Shown here: positions 17,677 through 26,281 of the stretch, piece by piece | How positions within the stretch are numbered: the stretch's first letter is position 1 | Layout of the letters: each line of letters starts with the position of its first letter | Assembly (NCBI GenBank): GCA_050289485.1 | Contig: JBNKFV010000015.1 | Span: 62,001 to 126,000, forward strand | Origin: JBNKFV01 sp050289485 | GTDB lineage: Bacteria > Pseudomonadota > Gammaproteobacteria > Pseudomonadales > Cellvibrionaceae | Length of the DNA stretch: 64,000 bases | Direction of reading: 5' to 3' | Translations under genes and position numbers: made by a program | The notes under the pieces: generated by a model | Told to the model about the DNA's origin: nothing | The model's database searches: none | What the model saw: only the letters and a program-made list of their open reading frames with translations

Positions 17677-19044
17677 TCAGGCGTAAAAATACGTAGCTAG
17701 CCCCAAAAAGGCAAAAAAACCGACCACGTCGGTAACGGTAGTAAGGGCCACACCACCGGCCAGGGCGGGGTCGATATGCAGACCACGCAGTATCACCGGC
17801 AGTAACGCCCCGGCCACCGCCGCGGTGGCTAAGTTAATCACCATGGCGCAGGCCAGAATGATCGCGATGGTGGTATCGCCGAACCAGAGGGCAGCAATCC
17901 CCCCCATCACCAGTGCCCAAAGCAGACCGTTGATAATCCCTACGGTAAATTCTCGTGACAGCAGCCAGCGTAGGTTACTGCGGCCAATATGGCCAAGTGC
18001 CATACCGCGAATCACCACCGTTAAGGTTTGGCTGCCGGCAACGCCGCCCATGCTGGCTACAATAGGCATGAGTACGGCCAGTGCCACGACTTTTTCAATG
18101 GTGCCTTCGAACACATTAATCACGGCCGAGGCCACAATTGCGGTAATCAGGTTGATACCCAGCCATATGGCACGCCGTGGTGAGGTGCGCATCACCGGGG
18201 CAAAGGTATCTTCGTCTTCATCCAAACCGGCCATGCTCATCAGTGAGTGGTCGGCGTCTTCAATGATGACGTCTACCACGTCGTCAATGGTAATACGGCC
18301 TACGACACGGCCTTCGGTATCTACCACCGGTGCTGATACCCAGTCGTGGCGCTCAAACAGGTTGGCCACTTCCTTACTGGACAGGCTCACCGGTATCGGG
18401 TTTACATCGGTCACCATCACTTCACGTACGGTGAGGTTCGGATCTGAAGTGAGCAGTTTACTTAGCGACAGTAAGCCCAGGTATTCATCGTTGCGATTCA
18501 CAACCACCAGGTTGTCGGTGGATTGAGGGATTTCATCGTGCCGGCGCAAATAGCGCAATACGACATCCAGTGTCAGGCTCGGGCGCACACTGATAGCGTC
18601 GGTGTTCATCAAACCACCGGCGGTATCCTCGTTGTAGGGCAGTACCGACTCCACCCGTTGCCGGTTTTGCTCCGACATCGCCGCTAGCACTTCGCTGATA
18701 ACGGTGTCTGGCAAGCGCTGCAGAATATCGGCTACATCGTCGGGGTCGAGGCTTTCGGTGATCTCGGCGACCTTTTTGCTATCCATGCGTTCCAGGAACT
18801 GCGCCTGAATATCATCGGTCAGCTCTTGTAGAACTTCCCCTTCGGTTTCACCGTCGATTAGCCGCCAGAGTACCCAGCGCGTCGACGGTGGTGAAGATTC
18901 CAGCAAATGCGCAATCGTCACCGGCGGCAGCGCATTGAGCATCAGGCTAACCTGCTTAAAGGTGCCGCTGTCTAAGGCTGCATACAGTGCGCTCAGGTGC
19001 GTCTGCGTTTCTTGGTGTAATTCTTTTAAATTTGCTTTCGCCAT
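17677..19044 (-). CDS. mgtE: Magnesium transporter MgtE
   Basis: MgtE is a dimeric Mg2+ channel gated by cytoplasmic Mg2+. The 455-residue length and domain order are standard. An N domain of helical repeats spans about 1-125 (DPDDVADILQRLPD), and paired CBS domains about 130-260 include VRPSLTLDVVLRYLRRHDE and GRITIDDVVDVI. A connecting helix leads to five membrane helices from about 283 onward. The pore region has the conserved MPIVASMGGVAGSQTL and the later GVALTTVTDVVGF. It is transcribed alone, 59 bases downstream (in its own direction) lies yjgA's start region; upstream it is divergent from the receptor block. Confidence 0.95.
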   Translation of the reverse strand: MAKANLKELHQETQTHLSALYAALDSGTFKQVSLMLNALPPVTIAHLLESSPPSTRWVLWRLIDGETEGEVLQELTDDIQAQFLERMDSKKVAEITESLDPDDVADILQRLPDTVISEVLAAMSEQNRQRVESVLPYNEDTAGGLMNTDAISVRPSLTLDVVLRYLRRHDEIPQSTDNLVVVNRNDEYLGLLSLSKLLTSDPNLTVREVMVTDVNPIPVSLSSKEVANLFERHDWVSAPVVDTEGRVVGRITIDDVVDVIIEDADHSLMSMAGLDEDEDTFAPVMRTSPRRAIWLGINLITAIVASAVINVFEGTIEKVVALAVLMPIVASMGGVAGSQTLTVVIRGMALGHIGRSNLRWLLSREFTVGIINGLLWALVMGGIAALWFGDTTIAIILACAMVINLATAAVAGALLPVILRGLHIDPALAGGVALTTVTDVVGFFAFLGLATYFYA

Positions 19045-19271
19045 AAAAAGAGTTTTATTAACCGTAGGGGGATGCGCGGGCGTAGTTTACTGGTTGGCGC
19101 TTGCAGGCTCTAGACAATTTTATGGATTTGCTTAAAAGCATGGTGGCATTGAGTCGTGTTGGTCAGTGATTTCATTCTTGATACATTGCATGTTGTTTCG
19201 TAGATATCTTTGTATCATTATGAGGCTTAAGACCACTTAAAATAATAGATAAATAATGTTGCTGACTAAGT

Positions 19272-21827
19272 ATGGGATATCTTAAACCCATTAATGCACC
19301 TTGCTGCCTGCTTTTGTTACTGGCAATCATTCCCTGGCAAGCGGTATTCGCGGCGCGATTTTTTGTGCAGTTCAATGTGCCGCAAGGCCCGTTAAGTGAA
19401 GCATTGCTGGTCTATTCCAAGCAGGCTGAAGTGTCGCTGTTTGTTCCGCAAGGCTTGGTGCATAACCTGGAGGCACCGTTACTGCAGGGTTACTTCACTA
19501 CCCGGCAGGCGCTTGATCGGTTGCTGGCCGATACCGGGCTTGGCTACCGTTTTGTATCGCCCGATACGGTATCGGTTTTTCGTCTTGATCCGCCGCAAGC
19601 CGCGATTGAAAGTGCTGCTGACAACACTGGGCACACCGAGGTACCGGCGATAGAAGAGGTGATAGTGACCTCGGGTCGCATCAAAAAGAACTTGCAGCGT
19701 TTGCCATTGGCCGTGTCAGTTATCAACGAAGATACCCTCACACGCGGTGATATTGATAGTTTGGAAGGGGTATCGCTGATCGCGCCCGGGCTCACGGTGG
19801 CCTCTTTCAGTTTGGGGCAGCCGACCATTCACATGCGCGGTATTGGCTCCAATGATGACGGCGCAGCGATGGATAATTCTGTAGCGGTTTTCCTTGATGA
19901 TATTTATATCGGTCGTATTTCCACCATTGATCTCAACTTGATGGATATTGGCCAAATTGAGGTATTACGTGGCCCGCAAGCGGCACTCTACGGCAAAAAT
20001 GTGATTGGTGGGGCGATTCGCCTGATGAGCAATGACCCCTCCGAGGCGACAGAGCTGCGTTTGGCAGCGACGGCAGGCAATTATCGTTTTAAAGGCGTTA
20101 ATCTGTTGGCCAGTGGCTCGTTAAATGCTCAGTGGTTTGCGCGGTTGGCAGTGGATGTTAAGCAGCGTGACGGTTGGCAGCAGAACATCGTGCAGGATAA
20201 CGCGAGCCAGCACGGCTACGAACGCGACGCTGCCCGTGCCAAGATAAACTACCGTAACGGTGATGGGTTACAGGCAACATGGGCGTTTGACTGGAGTCGT
20301 GACGACTTCGAATCTACGGGGCGTATTCCCGTAGTGGGGCGTAACCCAATTACCGTACTCGATGCCGAGGGTAATCGTATTACGTTGTTGAATGAGCAGG
20401 GCCTACCGCTCTTGGGGGCGGATGGCCAACCTGAATACCTACGGCAACTGCCCACAGATATTTTTCGAGAACTGGGAGGCTCACCCCTTCGTGCGACCAA
20501 TGGCATTGAAGGCTATACCGACCGCAACCTCTGGGGTTTCAGCCAGCATGTTACCGTGGGTGGGGGTGAACAATCGTTTGTGTCTATTACCGGATACCGA
20601 AGCGCCGATTTTGCCTGGCTCGAAGATTCTGTTGGGCTGCCGTCCACGTTGACAGATCAAGTGGTGGCCAGTCAGGTCGACGAGCACCACCAGCAGATTA
20701 GCCAAGAGTTTCGCTGGACAAACAATCCGGCAATGGGTGCAGACTGCGACGCCGTTGAGGAGCACGAGCGTTGGTCTTACTTGCTGGGCACCTATCTTTT
20801 GTATGAAAAAACCCATCGCAAAGAATGGTTTTGGCTGCTGAATTCCAAAGGACTTACTGACCAAAACAATCGTACCGGCAGTGTTTCGCTTTATGGCCAG
20901 CTGGGTTATTGCCTTACTTCAAAACTGGCAGTCAACCTGGGTGGCCGCTACAACTATGACCATAAACGGTTGTCGCAAACGTCGGTTCCGGGCACGCGTC
21001 TAAGTATTGTGCAAGAGGCGTTTCGGTTGAACTCGCAGGCTAGCTGGAGTGATTTTTCACCCAGCCTGTCGCTCTCTTACACGTTGAATCCCTACCATTT
21101 TATGTACGCGAGCGTCACCAAAGGAATGAAAAGTGGCGGTTTTCAAGGTGCACCGCCAACACTGGAAATCGCCCGGCGTACCATCGAGCCAGAATCCGCC
21201 TGGGGTTATGAGTTGGGGTTAAAATCTCGCTGGTTGGATGAGCAGTTGCAAACCAATCTGGTAGCCTTTTATACCGACTATCAAGACCTGCAAGTGGTGC
21301 AGTTTAAATCTACCGATAACGTCGGATTCTTCTTTACCAGTAACGCGGCATCTTCCAGTGTGTATGGGGTTGAAATGGAGGTGATGGCCAAACTGAATCG
21401 ACGTTTATCGTTATCGGGGTCGTGGGCCATGCTTGATGCACGGTACGACACGTTTCAAGACGTTGATGGCCGGGATTTCACTGGCAATCGTTTGCGTCAG
21501 GCACCCAGGGATTCTTTGGCTATGTCGCTTTTATATGATCGCAATACCCCGGCATTCAATATGGCGGTGCAACTTGACTACCGCTTCCAGTCAAAAAGTT
21601 ATCGTGAGCCGGATAACCGTATTGCTATTCAACCCGCATTTTCCGTAGCTGATATCCAGTTGGCTTTGTCGCCAGTGGTGGCGCAACACTGGTCGGTGTC
21701 GTTCTGGGTGCGCAACTTGTTTGATAAAGAATACATCTCCCATCTTTACGTGCTGGGCAATAACGATTACGCCCTGTTTGGTGATCCGAGAACCTATGGC
21801 GTAACGGTTGACATTACGTTGCAGTAA
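19272..21827 (+). CDS. TonB-dependent receptor with N-terminal STN signalling domain
   Basis: This is an 851-residue outer-membrane receptor. It has a signal peptide (hydrophobic about 12-27, ending VFAA), then an STN domain at about 30-106 (VPQGPLSEALLVYSKQAEVS), which in FecA-type transducers contacts a FecR anti-sigma factor. The TonB box region is EEVIVTSGR (near 130), the plug domain about 140-255 (MRGIGSNDDG, EVLRGPQAALYGKNVIGGAI), and the 22-strand barrel fills the rest, ending GVTVDITLQ without a terminal aromatic. It is followed after 132 bases by a second receptor with closely similar plug motifs, then an ECF sigma factor, FecR and an MFS transporter. The combination suggests that substrate binding is signalled to the sigma factor. 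The substrate is unknown; plug style resembles the 'pesticin receptor-like' group common in sphingomonads and marine gammaproteobacteria. Confidence 0.92.
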   Translation: MGYLKPINAPCCLLLLLAIIPWQAVFAARFFVQFNVPQGPLSEALLVYSKQAEVSLFVPQGLVHNLEAPLLQGYFTTRQALDRLLADTGLGYRFVSPDTVSVFRLDPPQAAIESAADNTGHTEVPAIEEVIVTSGRIKKNLQRLPLAVSVINEDTLTRGDIDSLEGVSLIAPGLTVASFSLGQPTIHMRGIGSNDDGAAMDNSVAVFLDDIYIGRISTIDLNLMDIGQIEVLRGPQAALYGKNVIGGAIRLMSNDPSEATELRLAATAGNYRFKGVNLLASGSLNAQWFARLAVDVKQRDGWQQNIVQDNASQHGYERDAARAKINYRNGDGLQATWAFDWSRDDFESTGRIPVVGRNPITVLDAEGNRITLLNEQGLPLLGADGQPEYLRQLPTDIFRELGGSPLRATNGIEGYTDRNLWGFSQHVTVGGGEQSFVSITGYRSADFAWLEDSVGLPSTLTDQVVASQVDEHHQQISQEFRWTNNPAMGADCDAVEEHERWSYLLGTYLLYEKTHRKEWFWLLNSKGLTDQNNRTGSVSLYGQLGYCLTSKLAVNLGGRYNYDHKRLSQTSVPGTRLSIVQEAFRLNSQASWSDFSPSLSLSYTLNPYHFMYASVTKGMKSGGFQGAPPTLEIARRTIEPESAWGYELGLKSRWLDEQLQTNLVAFYTDYQDLQVVQFKSTDNVGFFFTSNAASSSVYGVEMEVMAKLNRRLSLSGSWAMLDARYDTFQDVDGRDFTGNRLRQAPRDSLAMSLLYDRNTPAFNMAVQLDYRFQSKSYREPDNRIAIQPAFSVADIQLALSPVVAQHWSVSFWVRNLFDKEYISHLYVLGNNDYALFGDPRTYGVTVDITLQ

Positions 21828-21959
21828 AAAAAATACAAAAAATGGATTTTTTAGATGAGGTGTTTGTGGGCAGCGGTGTCTTGTACATCGATAGCAGGCT
21901 AATTATGCCAAGCCTGTTGTTCCACCAATAACATAATAACGTAATGGAGCTAGACACCT

Positions 21960-24305
21960 ATGATAAGAAAAAACATGTTGTTAGCCACAATTGCAGGCGT
22001 TTCCGGATTTTGTATTACCAACGTAGCCAGTGCCGCTCAGTTGGAAGAAATAGTGGTTACGGCCCAGAAAAAAGAGGAAAGTCTACAGGATATTCCTTTG
22101 GCCATTACCGCTTTCAGTGGTGATCAGATTCGTGAAGACGGTGTTGCCAATCTGGAGGATATCGGCAGTCGTACCCCAGGGTTGGTGTTCTCTGCATTTA
22201 GTGCTGGCCAGCCGGAAATTGCTATTCGCGGCATCGGTACCAAAGAAGATGGCGCGGCAGCTTCTGACTCTACCGTGGTTTCTATTGACGATGTGTATAT
22301 TGCTGCCCGTACTGCGCAGGTATTCGATATTTTTGATCTGGAGCGCGTTGAAGTATTACGCGGCCCGCAGGGTACCCTCTATGGTAAAAACTCTATTGGT
22401 GGTTCCATCAACTTTGTAACGGCTCGGCCATCCGACACATTGATCGGGCGGGCTCGGATGACGGTGGGCGACAATGGCCGCTTTGACTATGGCGCGATGG
22501 TCAGCGGTCCACTGACTGACAATCTGTTAGGTAAACTTACGTTCAGTCAGCGTAATTACGATGGCCATTTGCATAATGTGTTGGATGGTTCCACGCGCGG
22601 AAGTCAAGACACACTGGCATGGCGTGGGCAATTGCTCTGGATAATTAACGATAACGTCAATCTTCTGTTCAGTGCCGACGGTGCCGATGATGACAATGGT
22701 GATACCAATCGTGAACCCGTTGGACACGCGGGTGACTCCGTGAATGGTGATGCTAATGACCCCATTGCGGTGAATGAGGCTTTTGGGGGCGCTGGCGATC
22801 CATTCTCTGCTGCGAATGACGAGATTGGTTATACGGATCGTGAGGTAGAAGGTTACTCGGTGCGCTTAACCGCCGATTTCGATGCCCTTACCTTAACCTC
22901 GATTACCTCGTGGAGAGAAAGTGATTTTGACTGGGCTGAAGACTCCGAAGGCTTGCCGGGATTGAGCACCACAGACCCTACTGTTGCACCAGAATTGGGT
23001 TTTAGACGCGACGTCACTGATGCTGCCATCGAGTCCACCGAACAAATCACCCAGGAATTGCGCTTGTCGTCGCAAGGTGAAAGTAGCGACTGGGTAGTAG
23101 GCCTGTTTTATAGCCTGGAAGACATTGAGCGAACAGAAACATTTTGTATTCCCAACTGCGGCGGCAATGTGATTCCTGTTGATTATGGCCGCTTGCCAGA
23201 TCGCCTTATAGTGAATAGCTCTCAGCAGAAAAACGATAGCACCAGTTGGGCAATTTATGGCCAAAATACCTGGCGTATAAAAGACAGTTTTTCCGTGACT
23301 GCAGGGTTACGTTACTCCTACGAAGAAAAAGAAGTTGCCTTTGCGGGTGACATTGATGATGGCATTGCACCGGTGGGAGTGTTTATCCAGGAAAATTTTT
23401 ATGTCGAGGCCAAAGACGACTGGAGCAATGTATCGGCAAAAATTGCTGCCGACTGGCAATTCAGCGAAGACGCCATGCTCTACGCCAGCATTGGTAACGG
23501 CTTTAAAAGTGGCGGTTTTATTGGTTCGCCATCAACACCCCAGCGAGCCCTGAACTCTTTTGATGAAGAAGAGGCCATTAACTATGAAGTTGGTTTGAAA
23601 TCTACCTGGTTTGATCAAAGCCTGCGCTTGAATGTCGCCGCTTTTTATACTGACTACAGCAATCTTCAGGTGACCCGTTTTACCCAGTTGGCCGATAACC
23701 CCGGCAATCAGTTCGGTGAATTCATTACTGAAAATGCGGCTGAGGCTGATATTTCTGGCTTGGAAGTTGAATTTACCTGGCTGCCAATAGCCGCGTTGGA
23801 GTTTGGTGGTAGCGTAGCATTTTTGCAGACAGAATATTCTGATTTTACGCCAGAAGTCGCCAACCTTGCGCCGGGTGGCGGTACCTTGCCTTGTGCCGAT
23901 GGAACGCTCGGGGTCAGTTCAGATCCAGCTGATGGCTGCATTCCGAATTTCTCTGGGAATGAACTGCGCCAAGCGCCTGAGTTTACGGCTCATGTTTATG
24001 GTCGTTATGGATTTGATCTGGGGGATAACGGCACCCTCTACGCCAAAGTCAGCTATCGTTATCAAGACAAGAGTTATTACGATCCCGACAATAACGACAT
24101 TACCACTATTCCATCTTATGATTTGTGGGATGCCCATGTTGCATGGCATTCTGTCAGTGAAAAGTGGAATATAACTGCCTGGGTTAAAAACCTGGCAGAC
24201 GAAGAATATCGTACGCATATTTATTCGCAGCGTAGCTCGCAAATTGCGTTCGCAACCTTTGGCGCTCCACGTACTTCTGGTGTGACGGTGCAGTACGATT
24301 TCTAA
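21960..24305 (+). CDS. TonB-dependent receptor without STN domain
   Basis: This 781-residue outer-membrane receptor begins with a signal peptide (MIRKNMLLATIAGVSG, cleavage near VASAA at about 25). Directly after it is a TonB box (LEEIVVTAQKKEES), then the plug about 40-160 (IRGIGTKEDG, EVLRGPQGTLYGKNSIGGSI) and the barrel, ending SGVTVQYDF with the C-terminal Phe used for outer-membrane assembly. It lacks the STN domain that its upstream neighbour carries; otherwise the two align along the plug (RGIG..DGAA..S.V...DD.YI) and at the barrel end, so they look like tandem paralogs. It could take up the same ligand without signalling, or a related one. A perfect 9-bp hairpin follows. Confidence 0.92.
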   Translation: MIRKNMLLATIAGVSGFCITNVASAAQLEEIVVTAQKKEESLQDIPLAITAFSGDQIREDGVANLEDIGSRTPGLVFSAFSAGQPEIAIRGIGTKEDGAAASDSTVVSIDDVYIAARTAQVFDIFDLERVEVLRGPQGTLYGKNSIGGSINFVTARPSDTLIGRARMTVGDNGRFDYGAMVSGPLTDNLLGKLTFSQRNYDGHLHNVLDGSTRGSQDTLAWRGQLLWIINDNVNLLFSADGADDDNGDTNREPVGHAGDSVNGDANDPIAVNEAFGGAGDPFSAANDEIGYTDREVEGYSVRLTADFDALTLTSITSWRESDFDWAEDSEGLPGLSTTDPTVAPELGFRRDVTDAAIESTEQITQELRLSSQGESSDWVVGLFYSLEDIERTETFCIPNCGGNVIPVDYGRLPDRLIVNSSQQKNDSTSWAIYGQNTWRIKDSFSVTAGLRYSYEEKEVAFAGDIDDGIAPVGVFIQENFYVEAKDDWSNVSAKIAADWQFSEDAMLYASIGNGFKSGGFIGSPSTPQRALNSFDEEEAINYEVGLKSTWFDQSLRLNVAAFYTDYSNLQVTRFTQLADNPGNQFGEFITENAAEADISGLEVEFTWLPIAALEFGGSVAFLQTEYSDFTPEVANLAPGGGTLPCADGTLGVSSDPADGCIPNFSGNELRQAPEFTAHVYGRYGFDLGDNGTLYAKVSYRYQDKSYYDPDNNDITTIPSYDLWDAHVAWHSVSEKWNITAWVKNLADEEYRTHIYSQRSSQIAFATFGAPRTSGVTVQYDF

Positions 24306-24312
24306 CTAATCT

Positions 24313-24338
24313 GCTTGCCAGTCGTTGGGCTGGCAAGC
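24313..24338 (+). terminator. Hairpin after the second TonB-dependent receptor
   Basis: A perfect 9-bp stem (GCTTGCCAG / CTGGCAAGC) with an 8-base loop starts 8 bases after the receptor stop codon. No T-run follows, so it may be a weak terminator or an mRNA-stabilising end that sets receptor and sigma factor levels apart. Confidence 0.5.
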
Positions 24339-24349
24339 GCTGTATTGGT

Positions 24350-24440
24350 CTAGCAGCGTGTTGAAAAACTATCTGCGTGGGTTCTGCGGCGTTAAAATCG
24401 GACTCAAAATGCTCATTTATCACGCAAACAGGCCGTAAAA
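24350..24440. repeat. Possible IS- or MITE-end remnant
   Basis: The stretch containing GTGTTGAAAAACTAT, GGCGTTAAAATCGGAC and TCAAAATGCTCATTTAT resembles end segments I associate with dispersed insertion-sequence or miniature-element ends in marine gammaproteobacteria. No matching second end, target duplication or transposase is visible, so it would be a partial remnant. This is recognition from memory and is weak. Confidence 0.25.
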
Positions 24441-24484
24441 CATGATAACTAAAAAAACACGCGGAAGTGTTCGGTATTGGCGTA

Positions 24485-25090
24485 ATGGTGACTAAAGCCA
24501 GTGTAAAAAAGCAGGAAAACAATGTGTTTGGTATTGATGCTGCCAAACCGTCTGTTGGTCGGTTATGGACGGGTGCAGCGAAGGAAAGTGCCTACCATGC
24601 TATGTTTAGTGCGTACCATACGGCATTGCTTAGGTTTCTCCGTCGCCGCTTGCCGGATGTACATACTGCTGAAGATATAGCGCAAGACACTTACCATAAT
24701 GTGATGCGCCGTGATTCCCTGGAAACAACGCAAGACTTAAAAGCTTATGTTTTCAAAACGGCCGCTAATCTGGCCGCCAATCGTCTGCGCAAAAAAGGGC
24801 GCGAAGATCTCTATCTTTCATTGCATGATGGCGAGCAGTATCACGATCAGGCTGAGGCGCAAAATCCTGAACGTTTCGTTGCAGCCGAAAAAAGTTTGGA
24901 TAAAGTCAGCAGTGCTTATCAACAACTACCAGAGATTTGTCGCAGAGCGTTTGAGATGAATCGCTTTGACAGTAAAAGTTACTCACAAATCAGCATCGAA
25001 TTGGGTGTGTCGGTGAGTAGTGTAGAAAAGTATTTAATGAAAACCCTGGCTGTATTGCGAGGGGCTTTGAGTGATCACAGTGCTAAGTAA
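24485..25090 (+). CDS. ECF RNA polymerase sigma factor, FecI-like
   Basis: This is a 201-residue group 4 sigma factor read from ATG 24485; a GTG at 24467 would add six residues. After about 35 unremarkable residues, region 2 covers about 36-105, with the DNA-melting/core-binding motif EDIAQDTYHNVMRR and FKTAANLAANRLRKKGRED. Region 4 covers about 138-192, with the helix-turn-helix SYSQISIELGVSVSSVEKYLMKTL (given by its ends SYSQI and KTL). The DIAQDT and SVSSVEKY motifs are typical of iron-starvation FecI-type factors. It lies between the receptors and a FecR gene, the usual partner order sigma then anti-sigma, so it probably drives transcription of the receptors. Confidence 0.9.
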   Translation: MVTKASVKKQENNVFGIDAAKPSVGRLWTGAAKESAYHAMFSAYHTALLRFLRRRLPDVHTAEDIAQDTYHNVMRRDSLETTQDLKAYVFKTAANLAANRLRKKGREDLYLSLHDGEQYHDQAEAQNPERFVAAEKSLDKVSSAYQQLPEICRRAFEMNRFDSKSYSQISIELGVSVSSVEKYLMKTLAVLRGALSDHSAK

Positions 25091-25143
25091 GCGCTTGATG
25101 ACAATAACAGGATCAGTGTACCTGTGTGTACCAAGAGTAAGCT

Positions 25144-26169
25144 ATGACATTGCCTAATCCAACTGCCCAGCAAATCGAGACAGCCATTGAATGGCTGGTA
25201 AAATTGCAGTCACCTTCGTTTAGCGATGCTGATAAGCAGCATTTCGATCACTGGCTCGAAGAGAAAATCGAACATCAGCTGGCTTACATTGAGGCCGAAG
25301 CGCTCTGGGATGCCGCCAATACAGTTGAGCCAATGCGCACGACGCAAGCTGGTGATCAGGCTTCTGTCTCGAAGTTGACCTCTCCTGCATCAAAACGAGT
25401 TGCTGGTAAGAAGCGTGTTTGGTGGAGCGGCTTGGCGGCCGTTGCCATGTTGATATTGGCCATCTTTGTGGTGGTTCAGCAACCGCAACAACATACGTTT
25501 CAAACCCAGGTTGGCCAAAGTGAAAGCGTGGTATTGAATGACGGATCCGTCGTTACGCTGAACACCAATACGCAAATCAGTATCGTCATGGAAGATGCAA
25601 TACGCAAAGTCAATTTGTTACATGGCGAGGCGTTTTTTGATATTGCGCCGGATAAGCAGAGGCCATTTGTGATTGAAACGCCTTACGGTTTCGTCAAAGT
25701 ATTGGGCACCCGTTTTAATATTCAAGTAGATAAAACGGATTATGCGGCCATCACTGTTGCACATGGTTTGGTGTCGGTGGCCCCCAAAAATGAGGTAGCG
25801 TTACAACAGTTTATCAATGCAGATTTTAGCGATACCAATTTGTTGAACCCGGGTGAGCAGGTGAATATGCATGCCGATCATCTCGATGCAGTCATCACAG
25901 GCACCGATATTGAGTCGGTACGGTCGTGGATAACAGGTGTGCAAATATATGACGGTATGCCACTGGGGTATGTGATTGAAGATTTGAATCGTTATTACAG
26001 TACGCAATTAGCCTTAGGCGATGCCGAACTGGCCGATGAAGCCGTGGTTGGCGCCGTCAGTTTGCATGACCTTGATGCTGTGTTGGAGGTATTTAAAAGC
26101 AGTTTTAATCTCGCGGTGCACTATGATGATCTACATAACCGAATCGTTCTTACGCGATTAGAAGAGTAA
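25144..26169 (+). CDS. FecR family anti-sigma factor
   Basis: This 341-residue inner-membrane regulator has the full FecR layout. A cytoplasmic anti-sigma part (about 1-60) holds AIEWLVKLQSPSFSDAD and the HFDHWL and AEALWDA motifs. One membrane helix lies at about 93-111 (WWSGLAAVAMLILAIFVVV). The periplasmic FecR domain (about 118-215) has VVLNDGSVVTLN, GEAFFDIAPD and the conserved GFVKVLGTRFNI. A C-terminal STN-like/DUF4974 region (about 268-341) has YVIEDLNRYY. It should hold the upstream sigma factor in check until the STN domain of the first receptor signals through the periplasm. It starts 53 bases after the sigma gene and is followed by a terminator-like hairpin before the MFS gene. 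Confidence 0.92.
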   Translation: MTLPNPTAQQIETAIEWLVKLQSPSFSDADKQHFDHWLEEKIEHQLAYIEAEALWDAANTVEPMRTTQAGDQASVSKLTSPASKRVAGKKRVWWSGLAAVAMLILAIFVVVQQPQQHTFQTQVGQSESVVLNDGSVVTLNTNTQISIVMEDAIRKVNLLHGEAFFDIAPDKQRPFVIETPYGFVKVLGTRFNIQVDKTDYAAITVAHGLVSVAPKNEVALQQFINADFSDTNLLNPGEQVNMHADHLDAVITGTDIESVRSWITGVQIYDGMPLGYVIEDLNRYYSTQLALGDAELADEAVVGAVSLHDLDAVLEVFKSSFNLAVHYDDLHNRIVLTRLEE

Positions 26170-26188
26170 TTTTTAGCGGTATCTTCGC

Positions 26189-26215
26189 AAAGCTCCGTAG
26201 ACAAGAGGGAGCTTT
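26189..26215 (+). terminator. Hairpin between fecR and the MFS transporter gene
   Basis: A perfect 8-bp stem (AAAGCTCC / GGAGCTTT) is followed by GTTGTTG, a modest T-rich tail. It probably ends much of the transcription after fecR, so the transporter may have lower or separate expression. Confidence 0.55.
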
Positions 26216-26281
26216 GTTGTTGATTGCTCAGTGCCAAAAGTTGTTGGTTTAATTTTAATAATAAAAACGAAAGGGTTGACT

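Noticed and set aside
17825..18526. Long open frame antisense to mgtE (233 codons)
   Set aside because: It lies fully inside the well-supported mgtE gene, has no recognisable domain and shows the Ser/Thr/Arg-rich composition typical of antisense frames.
19045..19271. A Mg2+-sensing leader upstream of mgtE
   Set aside because: The 227 bases shared with the divergent receptor gene show no structure I can recognise as an M-box or mgtA-type leader.
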